64,000 nt of DNA from an uncultured Paenibacillus sp. (lineage in GTDB: Bacteria > Bacillota > Bacilli > Paenibacillales > Paenibacillaceae): the NCBI GenBank assembly GCA_937895345.1, contig CALAWP010000033.1, positions 1-64,000 on the forward strand, in the 5' to 3' direction. How positions within the stretch are numbered: position 1 is the stretch's first letter; each line of letters opens with the position of its first letter. The notes under the pieces were generated by a model. The model made no database searches and had not been told where the DNA came from. It saw nothing but the letters and a program-made list of their open reading frames with translations. Shown here piece after piece: positions 43,859-52,870 of this stretch. A program made the translations under genes and the position numbers.

Positions 43859-45121
43859 TCAGGCTTCGTTACGCAGCCCCGTTTCGTCCATCGCTTCCGC
43901 CAATACGGCAAGCATCCGGTCGGTATGTTCCCGTGCGACGATGAGCGGCGGCATGAGGCGGATGACGGAGTCGCTCGGCGCGTTCAGCAGCACGCCCTTC
44001 GCCATGCAGCGGGAAACGAGCGCCGGAGCGCTTCCTTCGGGGACGTCGAACGCGACAAGCAGCCCTTTGCCGCGCACGTTGCGGATCGGGAGCCGCTTCG
44101 ACAGCCGAGCCAATCCTTCCTTCAAATATTGCCCCTGACGTTCCGCATTGCCGGTCAAATCCCGATCCAGCAGCTCCTGCAGCACGGCAAGTCCCGCGGC
44201 CATGGCCAGCGGCTGCCCGGTATACGTGCCGCCCTGGTCGCCCGGCTCGAACAGGTCGAACCGCTCGGTCGTCAGCATGGCCGACAGCGGAAATCCGCCG
44301 CCGATTCCTTTGCCCAGCGTCAAGACGTCCGGCTTAATGCCGTAATGCTCGAACGCGAACAGCTTGCCGGTCCTGCCGAAGCCCGTTTGCACCTCGTCGA
44401 AGATGAGCAGGATGCCGTACATGTCGCAAATTTTGCGCAGGCCGTACAAATAGGCTTCATCGGCCGCATGTACGCCGCCCTCGCCTTGCACTAACTCCAG
44501 CATGATGGCGCAGGTGTTGTTCGTAACGGCGGCAAAACAGGCGTCCAGGTCGTTGATCGTCACATGGCGGAAGCCTTCCACTTTAGGAGAGAACAGCGGC
44601 TTCCACCGCTCCTTGCCCGTGGCCGACATCGTCGCCAAGGTGCGCCCATGAAAGCCGTTCGCGAGCGTAATGATCTCATATGCGCCGTTCAAGTTGACCT
44701 GGCCGTGCTTGCGCGCCAATTTAATGGCGCTTTCGTTCGCCTCGGCCCCGCTGCTCGCAAAAAAAGCTTTGTCCATGCCGCTGACCGCCGTCAGCTTGGC
44801 CGCCAGCTCCAATTGCGGCTTGTTGTAAAACGCCGGGCTCGCATGAACGAGCTCTCCGGCTTGCCGCGCCAGCGCCTGCTGCAGGGCGGCAGGGGAATGG
44901 CCGAGGCAGTTGACGGCCCAGCCTCCGTTATAATCCAAATATTCGCGGCCCTCCGTATCGTACAGGCACATCCCTTGCCCGCGTTCCATGACGATTTCCG
45001 GGCGGTTGGCCGTAAACAACAGATGCCGTCCAAGCGGCGAAGCTTCCGCAGAAGCGATCTTGGCGGCAGGCTTGCCGGTTTTTTGTTTGTCTTTTGTCTG
45101 GAGCACGATGGATTCCCCCAT
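43859..45121 (-). CDS. Class III aminotransferase, ArgD-like (acetylornithine aminotransferase type)
   Basis: This 420-aa PLP enzyme belongs to the acetylornithine/ornithine/GABA aminotransferase group. Marks are SSGAEANESAIKLAR (123-137), FHGRTLATMSATG (157-169), FDEVQTGFGRTG (241-252) and the PLP-binding K271 in TLGKGIGGGFPL. The N-terminus has an unusual polar extension of about 25 residues. An ARG-box-like site overlaps its promoter, favouring arginine metabolism over GABA use. The ATG at 45121 lacks a ribosome site; GTG at 45106 has GGGGGA at good spacing and may be the true start. No other arg genes are nearby. Confidence 0.8.
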   Translation of the reverse strand: MGESIVLQTKDKQKTGKPAAKIASAEASPLGRHLLFTANRPEIVMERGQGMCLYDTEGREYLDYNGGWAVNCLGHSPAALQQALARQAGELVHASPAFYNKPQLELAAKLTAVSGMDKAFFASSGAEANESAIKLARKHGQVNLNGAYEIITLANGFHGRTLATMSATGKERWKPLFSPKVEGFRHVTINDLDACFAAVTNNTCAIMLELVQGEGGVHAADEAYLYGLRKICDMYGILLIFDEVQTGFGRTGKLFAFEHYGIKPDVLTLGKGIGGGFPLSAMLTTERFDLFEPGDQGGTYTGQPLAMAAGLAVLQELLDRDLTGNAERQGQYLKEGLARLSKRLPIRNVRGKGLLVAFDVPEGSAPALVSRCMAKGVLLNAPSDSVIRLMPPLIVAREHTDRMLAVLAEAMDETGLRNEA

Positions 45122-45129
45122 TCCGATTC

Positions 45130-45175
45130 ATTCTTTATACCGTATAAATATACAGTATAAAGAATAAATATTCAA
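45130..45175 (-). promoter_or_regulatory. Promoter with ARG-box-like operator and second inverted repeat
   Basis: On the minus strand, TTGAAT (45175-45170) and TATATT (45152-45147) are 17 bp apart. GAATAAATATTC (45162-45173) matches the ArgR/AhrC consensus of GAAT and ATTC arms and covers the -35. ATTCTTTATAC (45130-45140) and GTATAAAGAAT (45155-45165) form a further inverted repeat across the -10. Confidence 0.6.
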
Positions 45176-45198
45176 CCGACAACCGCCAATATTTTGTT

Positions 45199-46068
45199 TC
45201 AGCTCATATAACGTTTGCGGAATTTGGAGGGAGCCTGACCGATCAGCTGCGTGAAGCAGCTCGTAAAATAAGGCGCATTGTCGAAGCCGACCTCGCGCGC
45301 AATGTCGGCGACCGGCCATTCCGTCTTGAGCAGCAGCAGCTTGGCCTGTTCCATACGAACCTTCGCGAGATAGTCCATCGGCGTCAGGCCGTACACCTGC
45401 TTCATGCAGCGGGTAATGTAGTTGTAGTGAAAATTGAGCGCCTTCGCCAGCCGCGCTCCGGTCAGCGGGCTTCGGTAGTTTGATTTGATGTACGCTTCCG
45501 CCGCTTCCGCCAGGGCGACGACGGGGCCGGCCTGGCCATCGTTCTGCCGCAAATCCATCATGCGGAGCAGCTCCTCGAACAGCTGCTGCTGCATCCAGAA
45601 CGCGCTCGACTGCCGCTTGCCGCCGGCTTCGTTCATTTTGCGCAGCAGCTCGTACGCGCGCTCGGGATAAGGCAGCGTCCAGGCTTGCTTCAAGTGGAGC
45701 GCGTAAGGCAAGGCGGCGAAGCGGCCGGCATGCTCCTGCGCGTCCAGCTGCGGATGCTCCTGTTCGGTCAGCGTCCATTGTCCCGCCGTCTGAAAGTGAA
45801 TCCAATAGAAGGAAGCTTCCGTTTCCGACGGCTTCACGGCAAAGTGCCGCCGGTCGGGCAGCAGCACGACGCATTGCCCCGGCGTCAGGCTCCACAGACG
45901 GTCCTCCTCGCCGATATGGAGGTCGCCGGATTCCACGACGATCAGGTCGAAGACGCCGATGCCGGTCCGGTTCGGATGCTGGTCGCCCGGCCGGTGCACC
46001 GTCCTGCCGCTTTCGAGATAATAGGGCAGCGGAGGCGCCGCCATAAACAGATTCAGGGAGTGGTCCAT
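45199..46068 (-). CDS. AraC family transcriptional regulator (module 3)
   Basis: This 289-aa regulator has an N-terminal cupin sensor (GIGVFDLIVVESGDLHIGEE, LTPGQCVVLLPDRRH) and a C-terminal double helix-turn-helix (SPLTGARLAKALNFHYNYIT and PVADIAREVGFDNAPYFTSC), ending in GQAPSKFRKRY. It is divergent from the GH127 gene at 46222, about 150 bp away, and probably activates it in response to an arabinoside or similar sugar. AAAGGACG precedes the ATG. Confidence 0.87.
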   Translation of the reverse strand: MDHSLNLFMAAPPLPYYLESGRTVHRPGDQHPNRTGIGVFDLIVVESGDLHIGEEDRLWSLTPGQCVVLLPDRRHFAVKPSETEASFYWIHFQTAGQWTLTEQEHPQLDAQEHAGRFAALPYALHLKQAWTLPYPERAYELLRKMNEAGGKRQSSAFWMQQQLFEELLRMMDLRQNDGQAGPVVALAEAAEAYIKSNYRSPLTGARLAKALNFHYNYITRCMKQVYGLTPMDYLAKVRMEQAKLLLLKTEWPVADIAREVGFDNAPYFTSCFTQLIGQAPSKFRKRYMS

Positions 46069-46221
46069 CGCCGGTTCACGTCCTTTTACGGCGAATTACG
46101 CCTTGTGTGATATTTTGAAAGTTATTGGTTGTTATTATAACTGTTTTTGCGCTGCGGCAGAAGCTACAATAAGGTCGAAGGTTTCATATTTTGAAAAAAA
46201 TGATCTGGGAGGCCGCTGCGA

Positions 46222-48219
46222 ATGAAGCAAACGGGAGCTAGCAATCCAAATTCGAATACGATCAAGCCGCAAAATGTGGTCGAAGCCGTCAAATCGCGCA
46301 TCGACGACAGCTTCTGGAATTATTACGCCGCCCTGGTGCGGGACGTCGTCGTTCCGTATCAATGGGAGGCGCTGAACGACCGCGTCGAAGGAGCGGAGCC
46401 GAGCCGCGCGGTGCGCAATTTCAAGATTGCGGCCGGCGAGGCAGAAGGGGAGTTTCACGGTTTTGTGTTTCAGGACAGCGACGTGGCCAAATGGCTGGAG
46501 GCGGTTGCCTATTTGCTGGAGGAGAAGCGGGATCCCGAGCTGGAGGCCGTCGCGGACGAGATGATTGCGCTGATCGGGCGGGCTCAGCAGCCTGACGGTT
46601 ATTTGAATACGTATTACACGATCAAGGAGCCGGGCAACCGCTGGACGAACCTGACGGAATGCCACGAGCTGTACGTGGCGGGCCATATGATCGAGGCGGG
46701 AGTGGCGTATTACGAGGCGACCGGCAAGCGCAACCTGCTCGATATCGTCTGCCGCATCGCCGACAATATTGCCGATACGTTCGGCGACGGTCCGGGGCAG
46801 ATCGCCGGCTATGACGGCCATCAGGAAATCGAGCTGGCGCTCGTGAAGCTGTACCGGGCAACCGGCGAAACCAAATATTTGGACTTGAGCAAATATTTTG
46901 TCGATAAGCGGGGGACCCTTCCAAGCTTCTTCGAAGCGGAGGCGGACAAGCGGGGGCGGACGACCCATTGGCATAAAGGGGAAATCCGGATCGACCATGC
47001 CTATTTCCAGGCGCACAAGCCGGTGCGGGAGCAGGACAAGGCCGTCGGCCACGCCGTCCGCGTCGTCTATATGCTGTCGGGCATGGCGGACGTCGCGCTC
47101 GAGACGGGCGACGAGTCGCTGGCGGAAGCGTGCCGCAAGCTGTGGGACAATATTACGAACCGGCAAATGTACGTGACGGGCGGCATCGGCTCGATGGTGC
47201 ACGGCGAGGCGTTTTCCGTCGATTACGACTTGCCGAACGATACGGTCTATTCGGAAACGTGCGCGTCCATCGGCTTGATCTTTACGGCGCAGCGGATGCT
47301 GCGGATGAATCCGGACGCCAAGTACGCCGATGCGATGGAACGGGCGCTGTACAATACGGTGCTGGCCGGCATGGCGCGGGACGGCCGCAGCTTCTTTTAC
47401 GTGAACCCGCTGGAGGTCGATCCCGCCGTATGCGAGGGGCGCAACCACAACTACAATCACGTGAAGCCGGTGCGCCAGGAATGGTTCGGCTGCGCTTGCT
47501 GCCCGCCGAACGTTGCGCGCCTGCTCGCCAGCCTGAACTCGTACGTCTACGGCGTGAACGGCGATACAATTTATTCGCATCTGTTTATCGGCAGCGAAGC
47601 GGAATTTGAATGGGACGGATCCCGTGTAGTTCTCAGCCAGCAATCCGGCGTGCCGCGGGAAGGAAACGTCTCTTACCGCGTGAAGACGGACCGTCCGGCG
47701 ACGTTCGGCCTGGCGATCCGCATTCCGCGCTGGTCGGCGGGTTCGTTGCTGACCGTGAACGGAAAAGCGGTCGACGTCAAAGCGGCGATGGAGCAGGGAT
47801 ACGCGGTCATCCGGCGGGAATGGAGCGACGGCGACAAGGTGGAGCTGACGCTCGGAATGCCGGTTATGCGGGTTAGAAGCCATCCGCTGGTCAAGCCGAA
47901 TGCGGGCAAAGTCGCGCTGCAGCGCGGCCCGCTCGTCTATTGCCTGGAGGAAGCGGACAACGGCCCGCTGCTCGGCAGGCTCATGCTGCCGCGCGATGCG
48001 GAGCTGCTGGTCACCCGGAAGGAAGATTTGGCGGGCGGCGTGGTCGCTATCGAGGCGATGGCGCTTCGCCTGGAAACCGAAAGCTGGGGCGACGAGCTGT
48101 ACGGCTCCGACCGCGACATCCGCATGACGGAGAAAGCCGTCACGTTTATTCCGTATTTCGCTTGGGCCAACCGCGGCAAGGGCGAAATGGCGGTGTGGGT
48201 GAAGGAGTATTTGAGCTGA
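46222..48219 (+). CDS. GH127 family beta-L-arabinofuranosidase-like glycoside hydrolase
   Basis: This 665-aa intracellular enzyme (no signal peptide) has the (alpha/alpha)6 barrel of GH127. The zinc and nucleophile residues known from Bifidobacterium HypBA1 (E338, C340, C417, C418) correspond to E345 and C347 in YSETCASIG and C426/C427 in FGCACCPPNVARLL. Members release beta-L-arabinofuranose from hydroxyproline-linked arabinans of plant cell walls, and related ones act on other sugars. TGGGAGGC precedes the ATG. A divergent AraC gene and a terminator frame it. The exact substrate is inferred from the family. Confidence 0.88.
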   Translation: MKQTGASNPNSNTIKPQNVVEAVKSRIDDSFWNYYAALVRDVVVPYQWEALNDRVEGAEPSRAVRNFKIAAGEAEGEFHGFVFQDSDVAKWLEAVAYLLEEKRDPELEAVADEMIALIGRAQQPDGYLNTYYTIKEPGNRWTNLTECHELYVAGHMIEAGVAYYEATGKRNLLDIVCRIADNIADTFGDGPGQIAGYDGHQEIELALVKLYRATGETKYLDLSKYFVDKRGTLPSFFEAEADKRGRTTHWHKGEIRIDHAYFQAHKPVREQDKAVGHAVRVVYMLSGMADVALETGDESLAEACRKLWDNITNRQMYVTGGIGSMVHGEAFSVDYDLPNDTVYSETCASIGLIFTAQRMLRMNPDAKYADAMERALYNTVLAGMARDGRSFFYVNPLEVDPAVCEGRNHNYNHVKPVRQEWFGCACCPPNVARLLASLNSYVYGVNGDTIYSHLFIGSEAEFEWDGSRVVLSQQSGVPREGNVSYRVKTDRPATFGLAIRIPRWSAGSLLTVNGKAVDVKAAMEQGYAVIRREWSDGDKVELTLGMPVMRVRSHPLVKPNAGKVALQRGPLVYCLEEADNGPLLGRLMLPRDAELLVTRKEDLAGGVVAIEAMALRLETESWGDELYGSDRDIRMTEKAVTFIPYFAWANRGKGEMAVWVKEYLS

Positions 48220-48312
48220 CAGTCGGTCGGGACTAGAAGCTTGGGCAGACGAGGCTGCCAGTTTCGGGACCAGTGAAGGGCATCGCGGAAATATAATGTG
48301 AATAATGCGCGG

Positions 48313-48359
48313 GCAGGAGGGCAGAACGTTTCGAACGTTCGTGCCTTCCTGCTTTTTTT
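48313..48359 (+). terminator. Terminator of the GH127 gene
   Basis: GCAGGA-GGCA-AACG pairs with CGTT-TGCC-TCCTGC with small bulges, followed by seven T's. Confidence 0.85.
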
Positions 48360-48687
48360 GAATGGTATTGACATCTGAAGGTAGAGGCGGACATCGCAAT
48401 GAAGCTATAACGACCGCCGGAATCTCGTCGTCACTATATTTTTAATGCTCGGACTCCGCATTTTTCGGGATAATCTGTACGTTCCAATTCGTTTCTCGCC
48501 AATTTACGGTTCTCAAAATTTCCGTAACTCTTTAAGGTGCAGCCAATTGCAAACGAAACGAATAATTTTTCCCGACGGCAGGAGGGTTCTTTTTAAGTTT
48601 GAAAATGTGTGATATGATTAAAAACGTACGAAAACAAACCATCGGCGCCGACGCGCGCCGGTCAGTGACGATGAGGAGGAACTGCGA
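48360..48687. other. Intergenic gap upstream of kduI, no gene seen
   Basis: AT-rich sequence without open frames of note. A possible promoter is TTTTTA with TATGAT (48613-48618) 17 bp later, just ahead of kduI. No clear operator was recognised. Confidence 0.4.
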
Positions 48688-49518
48688 ATGCAAGTGCGCC
48701 ACACAACGAATCCAACGGATGTCAAAGGTTACGATACAACCAGACTGCGCCAGGAGTTTCTGATTGAAACGATGTTTGCGAAAGACAAAATCGAAATGGT
48801 ATATACCCATTACGACCGGATGGTGGTCGGCGGAGCGCTGCCGGTAAACGAGACGCTGACGCTGGAAGCGGGCGATACGCTGAAAACCGAGTATTTCCTG
48901 GAGCGCCGCGAAATCGGCTTCCTGAACATCGGCGGTCCCGCAGTTATTACGGCAGACGGCGAGTCGTACGAGCTGGACAAGCTGGACGTGCTGTACATCG
49001 GCAAGGGCAAACGCGAGGTGAAGCTGGCCAGCAAAGATTCCGCCAATCCGGCCAAGCTTTATTTCTGCTCTGCGCTGGCGCATGCGGAATATCCGACCCG
49101 CAAAATGACGCGCGAGGAAGCGAATCCGACCCATCTGGGCGCTCAGGAAACGTCGAACGAGCGCGTGCTGTACAAATATATCCACGCCGACGGCATCCAA
49201 AGCTGCCAGCTGATGCTCGGCGTTACCAGCCTGCAGAAGGGCAGCGTCTGGAACACGATGCCGTCCCACGTGCATGACCGCCGCATGGAAGCTTACCTGT
49301 ACTTCGACATGGCGGACGACGCCCGCGTCTTCCATATGATGGGCGAGCCGTCGGAAACCCGCCATCTTGTCGTCGCGAACGAACAGGCGATCATTTCGCC
49401 GCCGTGGTCGATTCATTCCGGCGTCGGCACAAGCAACTATACGTTCTGCTGGTCGATGGCCGGGGAAAACTACACGTTCACGGATATGGACGCCGTGCCC
49501 GCCAGCCAGCTGAAATAA
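48688..49518 (+). CDS. kduI: 4-deoxy-L-threo-5-hexulose-uronate ketol-isomerase
   Basis: This 276-aa cupin-fold zinc enzyme converts 5-keto-4-deoxyuronate, from unsaturated galacturonate, to 2,5-diketo-3-deoxygluconate in pectin breakdown. The metal motif MPSHVHDRRMEAYLYF and the final SIHSGVGTSNYTFCWSMAGEN are typical of KduI. Length fits the family. GAGGAGGAAC precedes the ATG. It heads a kduI - DeoR regulator - kduD operon in which the gaps are 27 and 2 bp. Confidence 0.95.
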   Translation: MQVRHTTNPTDVKGYDTTRLRQEFLIETMFAKDKIEMVYTHYDRMVVGGALPVNETLTLEAGDTLKTEYFLERREIGFLNIGGPAVITADGESYELDKLDVLYIGKGKREVKLASKDSANPAKLYFCSALAHAEYPTRKMTREEANPTHLGAQETSNERVLYKYIHADGIQSCQLMLGVTSLQKGSVWNTMPSHVHDRRMEAYLYFDMADDARVFHMMGEPSETRHLVVANEQAIISPPWSIHSGVGTSNYTFCWSMAGENYTFTDMDAVPASQLK

Positions 49519-49545
49519 TCGGCTCCGGTTGGAAGGGGGAGCGTT

Positions 49546-50340
49546 ATGCTTGCGGCAGAGCGCCATCGCAAAATTATCGAAAAGCTGGAGAGCAGCGGAG
49601 CGGTTAAAGTATCCGAGCTGAGCGAATCGTTCCAGGTAACCGAGAAGACAATCCGCGAGGACTTGGAGAAGCTGGAGGAAAAGGGGCTGCTCAAGCGGAC
49701 GCATGGCGGCGCCGTGCTGGATCAAGCGAGCGAGGACAGCCTGCTGCCGCTGCAAGTGCCGAACGGCAAGCACCGGAGCGAGAAGGCCGCCATCGCCGCC
49801 AAAGCGCTCTCCTGCATCGAACCGAACGACATCATTGCGCTGGATGCGGGCAGCACGACGCTGGAGCTGGCCAAGGCCATGCCCAATATGCCGATTACGG
49901 TGCTGACGAACGATCTGCTCATTATCCGGGAGCTGACGGCCAAGGAGCAGGTGCGGCTCGTCGTTCCCGGCGGTTACCGTCACCGCAACCTGCTGATCGG
50001 GGCGGAGTCGCAGGAATGGATCGCCAAGCTGAACGTGCACAAGCTGTTTTTGTCCACGACCGGCGTTCATCCCGAATACGGCCTGACGATTTTTACGGAA
50101 GAATTGACGAAGCTGAAACGATTGTATCTGGACAATGCCAAAACGGTTTATTGCTTGGCCGATCACAACAAATTCGACAAAGGCGCGCTTATTACGTTCG
50201 CCTCGCTGCAGGATATTGACTGCCTCATAACGGACGAAGGCATTTCGGACGAGACGGCTGCCCGTTATGAAGCAAACGGTCTGCGCATCCTGCGGGCGGA
50301 AATGCCGAAGGATGGAAAACGGCCAAAAGGAAGGGGATAA
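49546..50340 (+). CDS. DeoR family regulator of the kdu operon
   Basis: This 264-aa repressor-type protein has an N-terminal winged helix-turn-helix (VKVSELSESFQVTEKTIRED) followed by the DeoR signature LEEKGLLKRTHGGA, and a sugar-phosphate isomerase-like effector domain (IALDAGSTTLELAKAMP, then KLFLSTTGVHPEYGLT). It is encoded between kduI and kduD and so probably controls their expression in response to a phosphorylated or keto-deoxy sugar acid. GGAAGGGGGAG precedes the ATG. Confidence 0.88.
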   Translation: MLAAERHRKIIEKLESSGAVKVSELSESFQVTEKTIREDLEKLEEKGLLKRTHGGAVLDQASEDSLLPLQVPNGKHRSEKAAIAAKALSCIEPNDIIALDAGSTTLELAKAMPNMPITVLTNDLLIIRELTAKEQVRLVVPGGYRHRNLLIGAESQEWIAKLNVHKLFLSTTGVHPEYGLTIFTEELTKLKRLYLDNAKTVYCLADHNKFDKGALITFASLQDIDCLITDEGISDETAARYEANGLRILRAEMPKDGKRPKGRG

Positions 50341-50342
50341 CC

Positions 50343-51098
50343 ATGGGTTACTTTGATCTGACAGGCAAAACGGCTATCGTGACCGGTGCGGGCAGAGGAC
50401 TTGGCGAAGCGGTCGCCAGAGGACTGGCGCAAGCCGGAGCCGATGTGGCGCTCGTCACGAACCGCACGCCGGCGGAGGACGTAGCCGCGGCGATTCGGGC
50501 GATGGGCAGAAGGGCGATCACGATTCAGGCGGACGTATCGGATCGTTCGCAGCTTGCCGCCATTATCGACCGCACGATCGCGGAGCTCGGTGGCATCGAC
50601 GTTCTCGTCAACAACGCCGGCATTATCCGCCGCACGCCGGCGGCCGATCACCGGTACGAGGATTGGCAGGAAGTGTTGGAGGTCAATTTGAACTCCGTGT
50701 TTACGCTCAGCCAATTGGCGGGCCGTCATATGATCGAGCGCGGCTCGGGCAAAATCATTAATATCGCCTCGATGTTGTCCTTCCAGGGAGGCATCAACGT
50801 ACCCGGCTATACGTCGAGCAAGCATGCCGTAGCCGGTTTGACGAAGGCGCTCGCCAACGAATGGGCGTTGAAGGGCGTTCAGGTCAACGCGATCGCTCCC
50901 GGCTACATGAGCACGGACAATACGGAAGCGCTGCGGGAAGATCCTGTCCGGAGCAAGCAAATATTGGAGCGTATTCCGGCAGGACGCTGGGGCACGGGCG
51001 AGGATCTGGCCGGAGCGGCGGTTTTCCTGGCGTCTTCCGCGTCGGACTACGTGAACGGACATATATTGGCCGTGGACGGCGGCTGGCTGGTTCGCTAA
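50343..51098 (+). CDS. kduD: 2-dehydro-3-deoxy-D-gluconate 5-dehydrogenase
   Basis: This 251-aa SDR reduces 2,5-diketo-3-deoxygluconate to 2-keto-3-deoxygluconate, the step after KduI. Motifs are TGAGRGLG (14-21), NNAG (90-93), Ser in IASMLSFQGG (S143) and Y156xxxK160 in GYTSSKHAV. The region MLSFQGGINVPGYTSSKHAV is typical of KduD/gluconate 5-dehydrogenases. AAGGAAGGGG inside the end of the regulator gene serves as the ribosome site; the gap is 2 bp. A strong terminator follows. Confidence 0.92.
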   Translation: MGYFDLTGKTAIVTGAGRGLGEAVARGLAQAGADVALVTNRTPAEDVAAAIRAMGRRAITIQADVSDRSQLAAIIDRTIAELGGIDVLVNNAGIIRRTPAADHRYEDWQEVLEVNLNSVFTLSQLAGRHMIERGSGKIINIASMLSFQGGINVPGYTSSKHAVAGLTKALANEWALKGVQVNAIAPGYMSTDNTEALREDPVRSKQILERIPAGRWGTGEDLAGAAVFLASSASDYVNGHILAVDGGWLVR

Positions 51099-51117
51099 GC
51101 CAGGCCTTTATAAACGG

Positions 51118-51158
51118 AAAAAAGCGGAACGGAGCATTATGCTCCGTTCCGCTTTTTT
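51118..51158. terminator. Bidirectional terminator after kduD
   Basis: AAAAAAGCGGAACGGAGC pairs perfectly with GCTCCGTTCCGCTTTTTT around ATTAT. It also lies 3' of the convergent small gene at 51203. Confidence 0.95.
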
Positions 51159-51202
51159 CGTTTGGGCTGACAAGTTGTCCCGAGGACATAGGCGCCGGCC
51201 TC

Positions 51203-51568
51203 TTACGGCTTCGCTTCGTCGACGCCCTCCAGTTCGGGAAGCCCTGCTTTTCGCCGTTGATCGATAATGTATTGCACATACCACTCCGGATTTTCCGTTC
51301 CTTTTCGAATCGATCGGATCGTGCCCAGCCACCGTTCATTCCAGGTCATGCCATTGGAGTTCACGTGGCCACGCTTCTCCATCTCAATAGTGCGGTCGTA
51401 AGAATCAGCGGCAAATTCCCGCATACGCGGAGTATCTAGCAGCACGATGTTCCCGTGCTTGTCGCGCCGGGAGTCGATATCCTTCTCGGCAATCCTGAAG
51501 AAGTACCCAGCCGCGGCTAACAGAACGATCGCGGCGGCCGCCATCAAGAACCAGATCCATCCGTTCAA
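51203..51568 (-). CDS. Single-pass membrane hypothetical protein (121 aa)
   Basis: Unrecognised family. A TTG at 51568 with GGGAGG 6 nt upstream is the likely start; an ATG at 51583 overlaps that site. The protein begins with a membrane helix (NGWIWFLMAAAAIVLLAAAG) and continues as a charged outer or inner domain with DTPRMREFAADSYDRTIEME, NGMTWNERWLGTIRSIRKG and a Lys/Glu-rich tail. Convergent with kduD. No function can be inferred. Confidence 0.65.
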   Translation of the reverse strand: MNGWIWFLMAAAAIVLLAAAGYFFRIAEKDIDSRRDKHGNIVLLDTPRMREFAADSYDRTIEMEKRGHVNSNGMTWNERWLGTIRSIRKGTENPEWYVQYIIDQRRKAGLPELEGVDEAKP

Positions 51569-51883
51569 AGGAATGCCTCCCATTATGCGACAATTGGAAT
51601 TTACAGATCTAAAAGGAACAGAGTGATGAAGCTGAGGGGGAGAGGCGTACAAAATAAAAAAAACCAATCGCGGTTGAAAACCAACCAGATTCGTTTTCAT
51701 GATGACATAATATGAAGAAATATAAAAATGACAGTTTTGAACTAAATGTAGATGTCCTCGCCATCTATAATAGTATTATAACCGCTCCGATAATATAAGT
51801 CTATACTTTTTTTGGTATTTCGGATATATTTTTTTTCTGCCTACTAAAACAATTTTATAGAGACGATCGGAGGTTGGAAACGG
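51569..51883. other. AT-rich divergent promoter region
   Basis: This gap separates the small membrane-protein gene from the ABC cluster. It has TATAAT near 51766 (with a weak -35) and AT-rich tracts, but no clear gene. Confidence 0.4.
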
Positions 51884-52870
51884 ATGGGCAATATTATTCG
51901 GCTGAACGGCATCAGCAAGTCGTTTAAGGTCGCGCAGCGGACGGCGGGGCTGAAGCAGGCGGTCAAGGCGCTGTTCGTGCGCGAGCACAAAATCGTCGAG
52001 GCGCTCAAAGACATTTCCTTTGACATCGAGGAAGGCGAAATTGTCGGGTATATCGGACCGAACGGCGCGGGCAAATCGACGACGATTAAAGTAATGAGCG
52101 GCGTTCTCGTGCCGGACGAAGGGACCTGCTCCATTATGGGGTTCACGCCATGGAAGGAGCGGACCGGCTATGTCGGCCGCATCGGAGTCGTCTTCGGTCA
52201 GCGCTCGCAGCTGTGGTGGGACGTTCCGGTCATCGATTCGTTTGAGCTGCTGCGCGACATCTACCGGATTCCGCCGGCGGAGTATCGCGCGAACCTGTCG
52301 CTGCTGACGGAAATGCTGGCGCTCGAAGACATCCTCGGAACGCCGGTCAGGCAGCTGAGCCTCGGCCAGCGCATGCGATGCGAAATTGCGGCTTCGCTGC
52401 TGCACAGCCCCAAGCTGCTGTTTCTCGACGAGCCGACGATCGGGCTGGATGCGGTCAGCAAGCTGGCGGTACGCAAATTTATTAAGGATATTAACCGGGA
52501 ACGCGGCGTGACGGTCATTCTGACGACGCACGATATGAGCGATATCGAGGCGCTGGCGGACCGGATTCTCATGATCGGCAAAGGGACGCTGCTGTATGAC
52601 GGATCCTTGCACGATCTGAAGGGCCGGTTCGGCGCGCAGCGGACGGTGACGGCCGATTTCCGCGAAACCCGCGACCCGGTCGAAATTTCAGGCGCGACGC
52701 TGCTGCAATGGTCGCCGTTGAGGGCGGTGTACAGCTTCGATATGGAGCAAATCGTGCTGGCCGACGTCATTTCCCGGCTGTCCGCATCGGTGGAGCTGGT
52801 CGATGTGACGGTGGAAGCGAAGGGCATCGACGAAATCATCGTGCAGCTGTACGAGGAGCACGGCATATGA
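51884..52870 (+). CDS. ABC transporter ATP-binding protein (COG4586/NatA-like)
   Basis: This 328-aa ATPase has Walker A GPNGAGKSTT (about 64-73), Q-loop GQRSQLWWD, signature LSLGQRMRCE, Walker B LLFLDEPTIGLD and an H-loop in TTHDMSD. The C-terminal 80 residues are an extra domain found in this subgroup. GGAGGTTGG precedes the ATG. With the next two genes it forms the common one-ATPase, two-permease exporter cluster of unknown substrate. It overlaps the first permease by 4 bp (ATGA). Confidence 0.9.
   Translation: MGNIIRLNGISKSFKVAQRTAGLKQAVKALFVREHKIVEALKDISFDIEEGEIVGYIGPNGAGKSTTIKVMSGVLVPDEGTCSIMGFTPWKERTGYVGRIGVVFGQRSQLWWDVPVIDSFELLRDIYRIPPAEYRANLSLLTEMLALEDILGTPVRQLSLGQRMRCEIAASLLHSPKLLFLDEPTIGLDAVSKLAVRKFIKDINRERGVTVILTTHDMSDIEALADRILMIGKGTLLYDGSLHDLKGRFGAQRTVTADFRETRDPVEISGATLLQWSPLRAVYSFDMEQIVLADVISRLSASVELVDVTVEAKGIDEIIVQLYEEHGI

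Noticed and set aside
46135..48399. 754-aa minus-strand frame opposite the GH127 gene
   Set aside because: An antisense shadow in GC-rich coding sequence; no motifs.
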